A stretch of DNA of 64,000 nt from Pipra filicauda (Eukaryota > Chordata > Aves > Passeriformes > Pipridae): assembly GCF_003945595.2 (NCBI RefSeq), contig NW_024105009.1, forward strand, positions 496,001 to 560,000, read 5' to 3'. Below, one piece after another: positions 45,321 through 58,620 of this stretch. Under the pieces are notes generated by a model. It saw only the letters and a program-made list of their open reading frames with translations, did no database searches and was not told the origin of the DNA. The translations under genes were made by a program, and so were the position numbers. How positions within the stretch are numbered: the first letter of the stretch is position 1; each line of letters opens with the position of its first letter.

Positions 45321-48300
45321 CTCAGTACAAAATTACAGATGACGGATTCATCCGGGAAGTAGTTTCGTGGTGTCTAATCCAAAGAGGACTGAAAACTAGT
45401 GAGTGGTGAAAAATACCTGAAGACAGAACTTTTTGGAGAGTGGGAGGTGTGAAATGGGGCTGCTGCTCAGGTGAAGACATGCAGGAGAAGTGTGCAGCTT
45501 GAAAGTTGCAGGAACATCAAACATGAAAGTTGCAGCAGCCATGACTGTGCATAAGGTGTAAAGTCATGAACTGAAACAGAGAAGGAAAGTTGTTATTAGC
45601 TAATAATCTTTCCCTGTGTGTATCACGGGCTAATATGTACTACTTGTCTCCATATTTTAAAACTGTTGGGAGCTCTGAAGCCTTATGGCATTTTATTTCA
45701 GGGATTACAGTGTCATCAAGATGGACATTTTGTTAAAACTTAGGGAAGTCAGTGTTAATAAGTTTTTGGATTTGAAAGTAAAACATGAAAAAGCTGGAGT
45801 CTGCATAAACTAGATTATGCATCGGGGCCACATTATGCCTAAAATGTGAAACTCAACTTTGAAAAGCAGGTATTCACTCAACTTTCTTCAGGCCAGTGTG
45901 TTTTGGGCAGTAAATTAGAATAGCTTTGCAGAATCCTCATCAGATGCTGTGGGTCAAAATGCAAAGGCACAAACATCAGGTCCCTGTGCACCCCATTCTG
46001 TTCTGTACAGTACATAGTGCTGTCAGCCTGGACTCATAAGTTTGCACAGTGAAGTATTGGATTTCTGCCCCTTAATTTTGATGGGAAAAACATGAGGTTT
46101 GTCAAGTTGGGCCTCCCAGAATTTTAATTTTTTTTTCTGTCAAAGACAACCTTATCAGTTTTCCTTGTGACTACATGAGTGTTCAGTCTTCTGGCTTTTA
46201 CAGGAGGATCCTCAGACCCATATTTTTTGGCGTCTGCTTTATAGCTGGAGAGCTGACAGTCTGTATTAAAACGTTGTGTGTTCTCATGAGCAGCCTGACA
46301 GTGCTGCCAAGAGATCCCTCAAAATCCTCTCTGAATTTTAAAATCTCTTTGGAGTATTTTACTGATTTTTCTGCTATTGCACTTGACCCTGCCTAAAGAA
46401 GCCACGACACAATGCATTTTACTCATGTGCTACTGAAAATTGCCAAAACAAGTCACTTATACACCAAACCCCATCCATTATTCTATTTTTAACTGTATTC
46501 ATTTGAACAAACAGCAGATAACAATATCACACTGATATTATAAATAATGATATCAGTGAGGTAGTACGTAAAAATTTTAGGAACAGTCTATTAATGAGAA
46601 ATGACTCCTCCTTGTTCATCCAGAGGGGTCTCTGCCAACCTTGTTCCAAGGGCAGTCAGAAGTCTCGTGTTGTGTAAGTGGTCTCTCTTACATTCTGCTC
46701 CTTGTATGAACTGCAGGCTTCACAGCAGGATACTTCATCTTTGATTGCATCATTCATGTCTGGCAAGAACAGGACATCTCAAATGTTGTTTTTACACTTT
46801 TCAACACCCAAATGGGAACTGCAGATTATGTTTGCTATGTCTCACCTCAGGTGTGGTACTAGAACACAGTTGTCTCTGTGCAGCATCCCATTCTTAGTCG
46901 CAGTTTTGCCTGGTTTAGGGTGGAAGTTGCACAGCCTTTTTTGTTAATGGCTACCCATTTAAAATCTCATCTAAGATATAAAATGGCAGTATGTATTGTT
47001 AACTGAGCTTTTTTTAATTTTGCCTTTTAGAAGCATACAGCAGGGTAAGTTTACTTCTTCCTGTACTGTGAGTGGATAAAGAAGCTATTTAAAGCATTTC
47101 TTCTGCGAAATGCCTGATGTGAGTAAAGACTGAGTGTTAAATCCATTATATAAGGGATTATATTCACCTTTCTTTGTCCCAGCACCTTGCTGTGTCTCCC
47201 CATCAACTCACTGGGTCCTGGTGAAGGTCACAATCTGTGCCTGAGTCACCTATTGAAAAGTAAGCATAGTAGCACACTGGAGGTGTAGCAAGGGTGATAG
47301 CAATTGGCACTGGTGTGTTAGAGAGGTTTTAAATGTTAAGGGAAAGGGTGCCATGGCAATAGCTGAGGAAGTGACTCGGGGGTGGTGTTTTCGTACGGTG
47401 TCATCAGGAATGGTTTGCCTGAAGTCTACAGAGTGAAAAATGTACTCTGTAATGTTTCTGGCAGTAATTTGCAGTCGTTTCTGGTACAAATGGACACAGC
47501 TCTGTTCTATTTATGGAAGGTTCCTGTAATGTGTGCAGGCTTCCCACTGACTTCAGTGAAGCTGTGCCCACTTACAAGGCTCGTGAACCTGGCCCGTGAA
47601 CTCTGCCAGTCACTTATAAGGTCTGAGACAAAAAGCCAGCCTGAAAGCTGTCAATATTTATGTAATTCTGTCTGAAGACTGCTATCTTGGGGTGAGCCCA
47701 GCAAGGAAGAGAAATTTTGTGTGCTCAGACCAAAACTAGTAACATTTAAGTACTTAATTTTTTTCCCTGAAAGATTTGTCCATTAACTTTAATGAAGCTT
47801 TTTCTGGGCTTACAAATCTGAAGAGAGCTATTAAACAAAAGGGAGAGAGTTTGCTTGCCAGGCATTTTCTCTGCTCCCTTGGTTCTGTTTCTTTATAGCC
47901 AGAGAAACACTTTCAGCAATATATCTTTAAAGCAATCCTAACACTTAGTGACCAGTTAAGTAAATCCCACTTGTTAAATTCTTGTGGCTGCATTATGCTG
48001 GGAGCCTTACTCTGAGGGCCCTGTTCTGTCACTGCTTGTTTTTTCCACATTAAATGAAGTGACTTGGATGGGATACACAGACTGGTGATGAAGGAGAAAT
48101 CCTCTTCTGCCACTGAAAGGTGGCATGATGCAGCTCTAGAGCTGTTATTTTACTCTTCTGTAAAAGGTAAGCCAAGAAAACTTGTTTGCTTTCCTAGACC
48201 TCAGGCTAACAGGACAAAGCCTGGATGCAAGACAGTAGCCAGAAGCAAGCAAGTAGAAGGGCTTCTTTACTTATGGCTCCCGCTCCTGAAGCAGGAGTGA

Positions 48301-48884
48301 AAGGATACGTGCAGGACTTGCTATCTTAGGTCTCTTTGCTTTGTTCTTGGACCAGTGGAATTAGAACTAAATGGCAGTGAGCCAGTCTAGGTGCACTGTC
48401 TCACCTCCATGACACCTGCAGTGCCCTCTTCCCCTCACAGTGTTGGCCATAAGTGTCCCAAAAAATCTTACAGGTTCCCATTTGGAATTCCAGGGTTTCC
48501 TTGAGACAAAAAGCTGCAGCTGCTGATGTCTTTCTCCCAGACCAAAGAGACAAATGACGCCTACGTCCATCTGCCTGCCTTCCCTGCAGGGTGTGTGTCC
48601 CTCCTGTAGCCCTTGCACTTACCAGCCCCTGACTCCCTTCACAAGCACCAAGGTACCACATTTATCTTTTGCTCTTCGGTGGGATTGAGGCCCAAACATT
48701 CCGGATGGGCTCCAGTTTAAGAGGAGCAGCTTATCCGTACACGTACCTTATCATCTTGCAAATAAAAAAAAATGTCCAAGGTTTCTTTGTGTGCCATATC
48801 TCTTATTTCAATTACAAAATACCGCTCAGAAGTCATAGCTCAGGAGTTCTGGCCTAATTTCTCTTACAAATTGCTTACATGGAT

Positions 48885-48960
48885 TTCTCTTGCTTGAAAA
48901 TTAATTGACCATACAATAAACTATTTTCCCTTGAGCAGGGACTATTCTGTTTCCTATGAC
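48885..48960 (+). repeat. possible L2-like relic
   Basis: TTTCCCTTGAGCAGGGACTA followed by TTCTGTTTCCTATGA resembles the conserved tail of L2-type elements. Very short and diverged. Confidence 0.3.
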
Positions 48961-48979
48961 GTTACAGTAAGCTGTCTTT

Positions 48980-49159
48980 GGGCCAAATATTTAAAGGTAT
49001 TTAGGTGCTTAAAGATGCAGGTAATGTGAATTTTCCGAAATACCTAGCTGCCTAATACACAGTGATTTCAGTGGGAGTTGCCATCAAAGAGCTTCTAAAA
49101 ATCCCACTGTGCACCCATCTGCTCCTTTAAGCACCTGAATTCCTTTAAAAAACAGGTCC
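48980..49159. repeat. 180-bp MITE-like element with 32-bp terminal inverted repeats
   Basis: The left end (48980-49011) and the reverse complement of the right end (49128-49159) match at 25 of 32 positions, sharing the block ending AGGTGCTTA. The internal part also has weak dyad symmetry (CAGTGGGAGTTGCC against ATCCCACTG). This is the layout of a non-autonomous DNA transposon. No clear target-site duplication is visible. Confidence 0.65.
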
Positions 49160-50232
49160 TTCCCTCCATCATTGGAGACAAATTTTATTTTTCATAATGT
49201 AGACAGAGCTTCTTAATACAGCTTCTTGGATATTGCCCGCCACCTTTAGCTTGTTTTCATTGTTTTGATTATGATGTCAAATCTAGTTGATGATCATGTT
49301 TATGCAGTTCCAAGCAGAGCGTGGGCACACAGCATCTATCCTTTATGACATGAACTTGGCACAGCAGCTAATGTTAATAAATCAGGGCTAAGAGGTTTGT
49401 AGGCAAGCAAACTGTCAGGAAGTTACTGCAACTTTTGCAGTATATTAAATGATCTGTGTTTTGTTCTAACTTTTTAAACCCTCTTTGAAAACCGGTACTC
49501 TGTTTCTCATTAGTTGGTCTTTGATCCAGTGAAAATATCAGTCCCTTGAGTTAATATTTCATCTGACTATGAGGCCATGTAATTTGCTACGACACTAAGT
49601 CAATAGGTCTCTGCTGGCTTACCCCAGCAGGACTTGTATGTGTAGGCAAAAAATTCTCTGCAAAACATGAATAATGTGGGTCTAATCAAGAATTTATTTC
49701 TTTGGTTAACCAAAGGAAAAAAGTGGAGTGTGAACATCAGTCCATCTAGGCACAGAAGGAGCTTGAGGGAAAGAAAACATTTCACTTTATATCAATTCAC
49801 ATTCTCAATTTAATACATAAGGAGGAGTGTCAGGACATGTACATCTTGCAGAGCCACAGAAATAGCAGTAGATTGATCTATCATTATTTACCAGCTTAGC
49901 CATCCTTTTCATGTGCTTTCTATTACAATGTACTTGGAAAGCTCAGACAGTCCTCCTGCATTAACCTCCACCTTCTGTCCTCATCCTTCCCTCTGGCCGC
50001 CCCGCGCTGCATTCTGAAATTTTAATTTCATTGCACAAGGTGCTATAGAATGAAAATAAACATTTGTCTGTGGAGAGTTTGCTGAGTCTGGAATATTCAG
50101 TGTGGCTGAAGCTAATTTAAAAACAAGCAACTAAAATTGTGCTTTTACTTTTTAAGGCTTTTCCAGCAATATTTCATTCCGTGGTCTCTAAAGGACCGAA
50201 GCATTTACGAATATGCATTAATCCTCACTGGG

Positions 50233-50288
50233 AATTGATCCAGAGCTTGTTTTAAGCATATGCTTAAGTGGTTTGTTGAACTGGGGCC
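50233..50288. repeat. MITE-like relic with perfect 16-bp palindrome
   Basis: TTAAGCATATGCTTAA (50252-50267) is a perfect palindrome inside GTGGTTTGTTGAACTGGGGCC, which resembles one end of a palindromic amniote repeat. Related to the short fragment at 35544. Confidence 0.45.
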
Positions 50289-53200
50289 ATGGCTGCCCAG
50301 ACCCATCTCTGGATGAGATTTAATTGAGCAATGAGTACATTTGAATTCATTTACTTGTACTTGTGGGGTTTGATTGAGATATATATAAAAAAAATTATAT
50401 AAATATAAATATATATATTTATGAGATTTATAAGGATTTGTGCACATCTGATGTTTGAATTCAGTGTATGAGAAAGGGTCAGATCTCTGCTATGACTCTG
50501 CAAAAAAAAAAAGTCATCTTTAGTGCAACACCTGTCTGATACTGTGTCTAAAGGACAAGCAAATAGTTTTTTATGTTTTCTCTATGCTGAAAATAGACTT
50601 AGATCTTTATTGTGTGATTTTTGATCCTTGCTTGGTTTTGGCTTGGGGTTTTTTTAATTTATTTTATTTTATGGCTTCCATTCCTGTTTTGGATATATGA
50701 TGAGGAAGAGCCTTATTGTAGAGGAGCCTCCTGCTCTGGTTGATGTGTGAGCACATCACTGACCCACTGCAGCTCATTCATGAGTTTTCAGCTCTGACAG
50801 GTTGAATGCCCAGAGTGGTCACTGGTCAGACTGCCACTCCTAATATTCTCATCCCTGCAGTTATCAAGCAGGAAAAGAGTGACAAGTAAATCCAAGCAGC
50901 GTGGGAAATGCAGAGTCTGAGAAACCGTGGACTTGTTGCATCTTATGGCACTTACTGAGCCTGCAGTGGCATTCAGTGTGATAGCACAGTAGTCTGGATC
51001 AGAAAAGGAATGCAGAACTTGGCAAATAGAAGGCAAATTGCGCATCACACTCGTGACTTGTACGTTGCTGCACGATGCCTTAGGGGGAGGAGAAGGATTT
51101 CGGAGCCCTGGGTGACTCCTTTGAGCTTGGTTGGTTTGTGTTCAGTTGCTCTGCTGAAGAGATCTGACCCTGAAATTTCAGGGCCACCTCCTGAACTCCA
51201 AAATCTCTATTCATCAAGACAAAATTCTTAATAAAGTCACTGGGAATTTTCCTCTGACTTAAGGATATCAGAATTTTTTTTTTCAAGAGGATGGTTTAAA
51301 GCATATTTATCACCAAAAATGGGAATTTCAGTCCCCATGGAAGACATTCAATTTGCCCAGGTTTTATGGTAGAGGAGCTCAGCTTCTTACTGTTTTAGCA
51401 CATTTTCTGACTGACATGTTGTAAATTGAGATTTTTTTCATTTCGTTTGGGCAAGTTTGTTTTTGCACGTGTTTTTCTTTCCCAGCGTTTTTGCAGGTCT
51501 GGGTTCCACTCCTGCCATTGTCATGCCTTCTTGAGGAGTATCCAGGGAACATTTTACACTCCCAGACTCCATAAATTCCCTGGGCTGATACCAGAGGCTG
51601 AGATGTATGCACTTGACTGAGACATTCACCGGGGATTTGCTGAGGCCAAAATTAAATCAGGTAAAGCTCTAAGTTGAATCTGGGTCTCCTGTGTCTCAGG
51701 TGAATGCAGTAATGTGTTTATTCTCTACAGCTTTTTCTTACAAAAAGTTAAAGTTCTGAAAAATATTTCTCTGACCTTCTTCCTAACAAAAAAAAAAAAA
51801 AAAAGGCAAAGGCAGGCTTCCATGAATCAGTATTTTCCAGTGATTTTTTTTTTTTTCTCAGAATACTCCTGCTTGGTTGTAATTGTTTTATTAAAAGCAC
51901 CTTTGCTTTGGCTTGTGTCTAAAAATATAAATTCTACTTAGAAGATGAGAAGTGCCATGTACAAACCAACAAGGAACACGCTTCGGAAGTTACACACATC
52001 TGAACTAAGTGATCCAATAAATGTGTTAACGAGCAGAATTAGGAAAATAAACTGCATTAGTAGCTCAGATGGGTCGATGTAAGTTCCCTGTACACTTCCC
52101 TGTACCTCTTTCCTGTCTTTTTACTCTCCCCAGTGCAGTGTTTTTCAACTCTGTGGCCCAGTCCTGAAGTGTGGCTCTAGCCAGAGTGAGTCCATTCTCT
52201 GTCCTGGGGGTATATGTTTCTCTGCAGCCATGAGCAAGGCTGTGCACTGCTGCCCCGAGAGATGCTGTGTAGCTGTGTGCACTCCTGTGCTTCCCCATCA
52301 TGTCACAGGGAGTTTGAAAGCCACATTGGACCATGCTAATGGTGGTCAGAGAGCAATTCTGTGTGTTTTACCACTCACAGGGAAATGAGCAGTCCTCTGT
52401 ACTCCTTTGAAAGCAGCAATACTTTAAACTCCGGAGTTGGTCAAATCTGTGAATGTTTTTTGCTTGGAAGTTGAGGGCCGCTGTCCAGGCCTCCCTGTTT
52501 GATTCCCATACAGACGAAGAGTTTGGTGTGTGGCTCTTCATGTGTGTATGTGAACCCCACCTCTAGCACCAGTTAGTACCCAGGCTTGGTGAGAGGAGAA
52601 AACAGAAAAAAACTAATATTTGGTCTGAAGACATTCTGATATGAATTAAGCCTTAACAACAGCTTTCCTCTGTCGTAACAAGAAATATCCATTGTTTTGA
52701 GGCAGGATGTTGAAGTATTAGATACATGCAGAATTCCCCGTGTTTAAATTAACCCCTTGGTTCTCATAATAAAGTCAGTCTGAAAAATTCTCATAGCCGT
52801 ACCCCCGGGTTATGTGATTGTGCCCATCCTGCCTCTTTTGCTCCTTACAGCTCATCAACCCTCCAACTCTCCTACAGCTCTCATTCCTCCAGTCCCCCTA
52901 CAAAAGGGAAGGAAGGTGAAGCCAGCAACCAGGATGGAAATCCTCAACTCGAGCAGTCAAAAAGAGACAAGACAGGGTCACAAATGTACTGCTTGTAACA
53001 ACCCTTTTCTTTTCAAAATTACTCAGTTGTGCAGAGAGACATGAGGGAAAAAACAAGCATGGCTTTTGTTGATTTTGAGACCATATGTTACGCTATCCTT
53101 AGAAGGGAGACTGCACAGTAAAATTTGGGGGGGGGGGGGATGTTAGTGCAAAAGAATTAAATTAGAAATGGGGATAATAATGGCATGGAATGTGATGCTG

Positions 53201-56200
53201 GTTTGTCTTCTACCTCCAGCTGTTGCACCGAGAAGGGAGGGAGTCCCGTCTGCACACACCTCTTGCCCAGAGTGCCAGAGAGTTTGGACCCAGGTGTCTG
53301 AGTTCTCCCACAAAAGCTCTGCTGTGCACGAGGAACATTTCAGGATACTGCTGCAAGCGTGAGTGCATCCGTAATTCTGTTTTTGAAGACAAATCATTTC
53401 AAGTAGAGTGCATAGAGCTCATGACACAAGCACATCTGGATTTCAGTTGTTGATCTGAAATATTCACAGTCCAATATGGCAACAGCAGATGTTGGATTGA
53501 CAGTCATAGTAAATGTGAATGATCACATCAGAAATCCCATATGTAGCTTAGCTGAGAGCAACAAAGCCTACCTGCCCACCCTTGTTTGTGCTCTGGGGTT
53601 AAAAATATTTGCTTGCACACCTAATGTTAGTCATTGCTTTTTTTTTTAGGTATAGAAGATTATTACAACCCTTAAAAAGGTTTAGATGCAAACTGGTAGG
53701 AATTGAACTGACTCCCTTAATCAGAAATACTTGGTTTGAAATGAAACATAAAAACCCCTCCTTTTTAAAATGTTTAATATTATCATATTTTGTGCATAGT
53801 AAGCCCTGCTGCAGAGGTCAATGGCATCAAAATTAGTAGGTTGATCATTAAGAGACATCGAGCACCCTGTGCCTTCTGCTGAGGTACATAGAGGCTGCAG
53901 AACTTCTGACACCTTTGAGGAAGAGCAGCTGAGGAAAGAAAAGCATTGCTAAACACGAGTCAAGGGGTCCATATAAAGGGCACATGATTTTTCAGAAGCT
54001 TTTAATTTCCACAGGATTCTCACTTTGAGTCTGAGTTTCGTTGGTGTGAAAACTGCATGCATGTCATTCTTTAAGTATTAACTTAGGAGTGTATCCACAA
54101 ACTGGAGGGTGCTGAAAAATACTTTGGATTATCAGAGTACTAATGTCACTGTCTTCCAGAGCAAAATCCTTCCAGACACAACAGCTGAGACCAGAACTCT
54201 TGTAGAAGAGAAGCCCAGGCCATGTCCCCTTTTCTCTCTCCCACCCTCCCCCCACAGCCTCTTTGATTCCTGAACACTCAGATCCAGAGGACCATATTCT
54301 GTTCTTGATCCCAGCCCTTGGTACAATGGTGCTGTGAAGGTGTTACGACTCTCCAGCAGTCTGAGGGCTCCAAACCAAGGTAACAGTTTAGGCAGTGTGC
54401 AATTTTGGAAGGAGGTGATAAGTCCTTGGTTGGAGTTCCCACCCTTGCAGCTCACTGAGCTATGGAGTTCATGGTTTCCCCAGGCAATTCCACAACTGGG
54501 AGACTGAATTGCCCACACAAGTGGGCATAAAACTGCTGGTCTCAGGACTGTCCATATCTTGCATTTGGTAGCAAGGTGCACCCTTCAGGGTGCACCAATG
54601 AGGTGCCTTGCAGAATGTTTATGATGTTCTAATAGAACCATTTACTGAGAAGTAAAATAGCTATTTATGTTAATCTGCAGCATTCATTATTGCATCAGAA
54701 ACAATCTGTTGTTACAGGAGCTTTCCCAACATTTGCTTTCATGAGGATTTTAATGCAGAATCCGTTATTAGGAGGGAATTGAAGAAAGGGATTTCAGGAT
54801 GAGTGAAAGATGGTGGGTAAGAGGTTAAATAATTAAGGAAACAATTATGCATGGGCTGAAGATAGAACAGTCATCCCAAGGTGTGGAAGAGATTCAAGAC
54901 AAAGTTGAAGACAAGGTGAAACCAGTAAAAACTGTGTTGGCCACAGTGTTTTAAATCAGGTGAAACAACAGAAAGAAAAGTTTGGAGAAAAATGAGAAAT
55001 TTCTGAGGAAGAGCTGGAGTGAGAGGTAGGAACAATTCAAGTGCATTAGGAAAAATGTACTGGGGAACATGGATAGCAGGGAACGTGTATGGTTTTTATG
55101 TTACAAAAAGCACATCCTAAACTGAGCTATCTCAGACTTTAAAGTGAATCAGATTTTGGTTAATTTCCTTTCCTAGAAGAGGATTTTATTTCTGAATAGG
55201 CAAACCTTTAAAATCGTAAAGAAGAAAAAGGAAGGATGGATGAAACATAAATCTTAAGCAGAACTATAAACTGTTCAGACAAGGCATTTTTGTTGGATTA
55301 TGTAGCTCATATCAGATAGCAATAAATCAATCCTTCAAAGACAAAAGACTATAGAAAGAAGAATAAACCAAAGACTCTCCAAATAACAAAGGCCAGATAC
55401 ACAAAAGTAACTAAGGAGCTGAAGAGGCAAATAGATGCCTGGCAGGATTTTAAATGGGATCATTCAACACAGACACTCATCACCTGCTAGTGATTATTGG
55501 TGTCTTCAGGCTCCTTCAGGCCCAGACACTTCCTTGACTAAGGTTGAAATTCCCATCAGCATCAGGGAAACTAACTCACAGCCTTAAAATCTGCGTGGTT
55601 GGTATATCTTCCCTAAGTAAATGGAATTTAGTAGTGGATGGCTTTGAGCATTGTGAACGTTGACAGTACACATCTTACTACAGTTCTGTCTTTACTCTCT
55701 GGGGTCATCCCCCTGAGATGTGAAGTTCTGCACATATTTATTTACCTTCCTTGCTGTTCTAGGCCTGACTACATAGAATAATAGCTTCTGGAGAAAAACT
55801 GTGGCTTATTGGGTATGATGACAGAATTCTAGCAGTGGGTACCAGCCACTAATGTTAGTTAATACTCACTTGCTCTCACCCTTTGGAAATTAATTTTCTG
55901 TACTGAAAATTCCTACATTTAGGGCAAAAAAGGCCCCATTTCGGTGCTGCAAATAGCAAAATCTGTACCATACTCTGTGCCTGTGCCCTGCAGTCCCAGT
56001 GCCTTACTGTTCAGATCATCCAGACCTTTTACAGCATGCTCTGGCATGTTCCTAACCTGCACACCTTGGCCTTCTCCCAGTGAAAATCAAAGAATAAGAG
56101 AAGATTAAGTCTTGGGGCTCATCCTGACGTGCAGGCAGAACAGTCATAGCAGCTTGGAAGTATTTCTAGATCCCATAACTAGAAGTACTGGGGACAGGTC

Positions 56201-58199
56201 TTTTTAGCTGAGCTTTACTATGCTAATAGTTATGTTTTCATCCAGGATCAAATTTGGCTGGTTTGTTTGTTGATATTAAATAAAAGGATGACTCGAGTCT
56301 TAAACTGTTGAGGGTGTGTGCAGGATATAGAAATGGATTCCTGTCCTACCTAAATCAGAAGAAATAAATGTATTGTAGATAATAAGAGGGGGGGGGGGGA
56401 AATAAGAGAAATTGCTGTACATCTATTTTAAAAAGCCAAGCAAACAAATATTGAGGGCACAAGATCTTAGTGTGACAGAGAATTACTAGAACATGCCAGA
56501 CATGGTGAATAAAAGGCAAGCAGGCAGTGTTACTGCTGGAACAAGCAGAGATGTGAAAAATGCAGGAAAATTTGCAAGTCTTTATTTGCCAGTAGTCTGA
56601 CAACAGATGATGATGACATATCTGTGAACATATGTTATGAAAAAAAGATTACTATCACAAGCTATGCAGTGATAGGGCCTTTGAATATTTTTAGCTTCAG
56701 TTCTAGTTCTGGTTGGCCTGTGTATCATCTTGAGTTTGAAAGTGGAGGTTAGTTCAGTCTCCCCATGGAATATTGCTCTACAGAATACTTTAAGGGAATT
56801 TATTCAGAAAGGAGTCTTGGCATTTGAATACAATATCATTATGACTGCAACCCAAGCCTATACAGTTTTAGGTTTGCTTCATCAAAGATTAATATTCTGT
56901 TTCTCAGATTTTGCAGACTTACAGAGTTCAGCTGGAAAAAAAAATTCAGAGTGCACCTGTTACAAGTTAAGTGGTACTTTTGTGTTCTTTCAAGTCCTGC
57001 TCCCCTTTGGCACCAGAGAAGTGCTTTTTTCATTCCATATCTTAGGATGTGCAATACCTAAAACAGGGCAGCATGGAACACCATAAAAATAAGTCTTCCT
57101 GCTTCAAAGTACAAAATATTTCCTGTTCAAAATACACTTATCTGTTTAAAAAAGAAAAATATGCTTTTCCAAAATGTTGTCTGTACATTAATCCTGCCCA
57201 AGGGCACATTTGATGTGTGCTTTCACTATTTACATGGCTTTCATAGACAACTTCTTACTTTGGTATCAACTAAAAAATGAATTTTTTTCCTAATCAAGGC
57301 AAGGACTGGACAGTGCAGCAGGAGTCTGTCCACCTGCTATTCATGACAATTTTTTCTTAAATAAAGCACCTTACTGATGCATTCCTTTCCACACATCTCC
57401 CAGAGCACAGTCATGTATTTTTGGTCTCACTGTTTGCTCTTAGTGCTCGTATGATCCCATTTTTCCCCCTCTTCTTCTTTAATTGCACCCCCTTAGTAGG
57501 GGTGGGGGGAAAAAAAAAGGTAACGTTTGCAAAAGGCAAATCAGTCCATGGGGACTGCTCGGATTTTAAGGGCAGCTGCTGTTCAATGTATCTGGTGTGT
57601 CACTTTCTGTTTTGTGCTACTGTTTTATTGCTGCTGTGGGAATGGAGCAAAAATAGCGGCTACTGCAGTTCTGTTGAATAACCATCAACGTGATTCTAGC
57701 CGATGTGTCAGTCCCTCACTGGGCAAAAAAATGTCCATATTTGATATCCACTACCCACCCTGACCTGTAAATGAAAATAGCAGCATGCTAAATAGCTACA
57801 GAAAAGCATGATTAGCTGGAAGACTCAGCTGATGTACATAGATGTGTTTGTGCTGCTATGCATGTGTGGGTGTGAGAATATCCCTACGTCTCCGGAAAGG
57901 CTGGTGTAAGTAAATAATTCATAAGGTGCATGCAGTGTATTTAAATGTTAAATACATTGGCTTTCAAATTCAGTGCAACTATTGAAACCTGCATTTGGCT
58001 ACAAACATTCGACTGCTGCATATTTAAAGTGAAACCACTAGCAGTATGGAAATGCTGAGTAAAAATTGCCCGAGCCCCAATCCTTGACAAACCACCTAAG
58101 CTTGCCATTTTATCCCTTTGTGGAGCTCAGATTATCTTCCTCCCATGCATGTTTCAATTTGAGTGTAAAGTCTTGACGCTGGAAGTGCTGACTCATGAA

Positions 58200-58620
58200 A
58201 CGGCAAGGAAGGAACGTTTCCGTGGCTGCTGCAGTGGCCAAAGTGGGGTGGAATTTACCCTGCTGTGGCTTCTCCTGCCCTCCTCGCTCCATCACCCCGT
58301 GTCCCACGTCCGGCCTCCGTGCCTCTGAAACTGCTGCTGAGAAGGAGCGCGACGGTGCTAAATACACCTGATAGCTGCTGGTTTGCACAGTCCGGCGTTG
58401 CATCCATCCGGATTGCTTTACCTCTTCTTTCTGTTCATCAGTAAAAGTTTATCCCGCGTCAAGCCAGGCTTGTCCCTGAGCCTGACCGGGCTTTTGTTCT
58501 CCCCAAGGCGCAGCAGCGCCGAGCCCGCGCGGTCCCTGAACCGGCCGCGTTTCCCCGACAGATGGCACTGCCTTTCTCTCGTACTTAGCCAAAAGTTTAA
58601 AAACATTTCGTTAAAAATAG
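58200..58620. promoter_or_regulatory. CpG-dense block, candidate orphan CpG island
   Basis: By hand count about 29 CpG dinucleotides in roughly 410 bp, densest at 58498-58560 (GGCGCAGCAGCGCCGAGCCC and neighbours), in an otherwise CpG-poor flank. It is not a recognised repeat and not next to a visible gene. A CpG island usually marks a promoter, so an unannotated non-coding or alternative transcript could start here. Confidence 0.55.

Larger units (their letters stand above)
45321..58199. other. intergenic, no gene seen
   Basis: About 12.9 kb, largely unique-looking, with three repeat relics near 48.9-50.3 kb, A/T homopolymers at 51788-51805 and 51846-51857, and G-runs at 53127-53139 and 56388-56399. 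No coding exon recognised. The block 50010-50165 is AT-rich and non-repetitive and is a possible conserved non-coding element. Confidence 0.5.
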
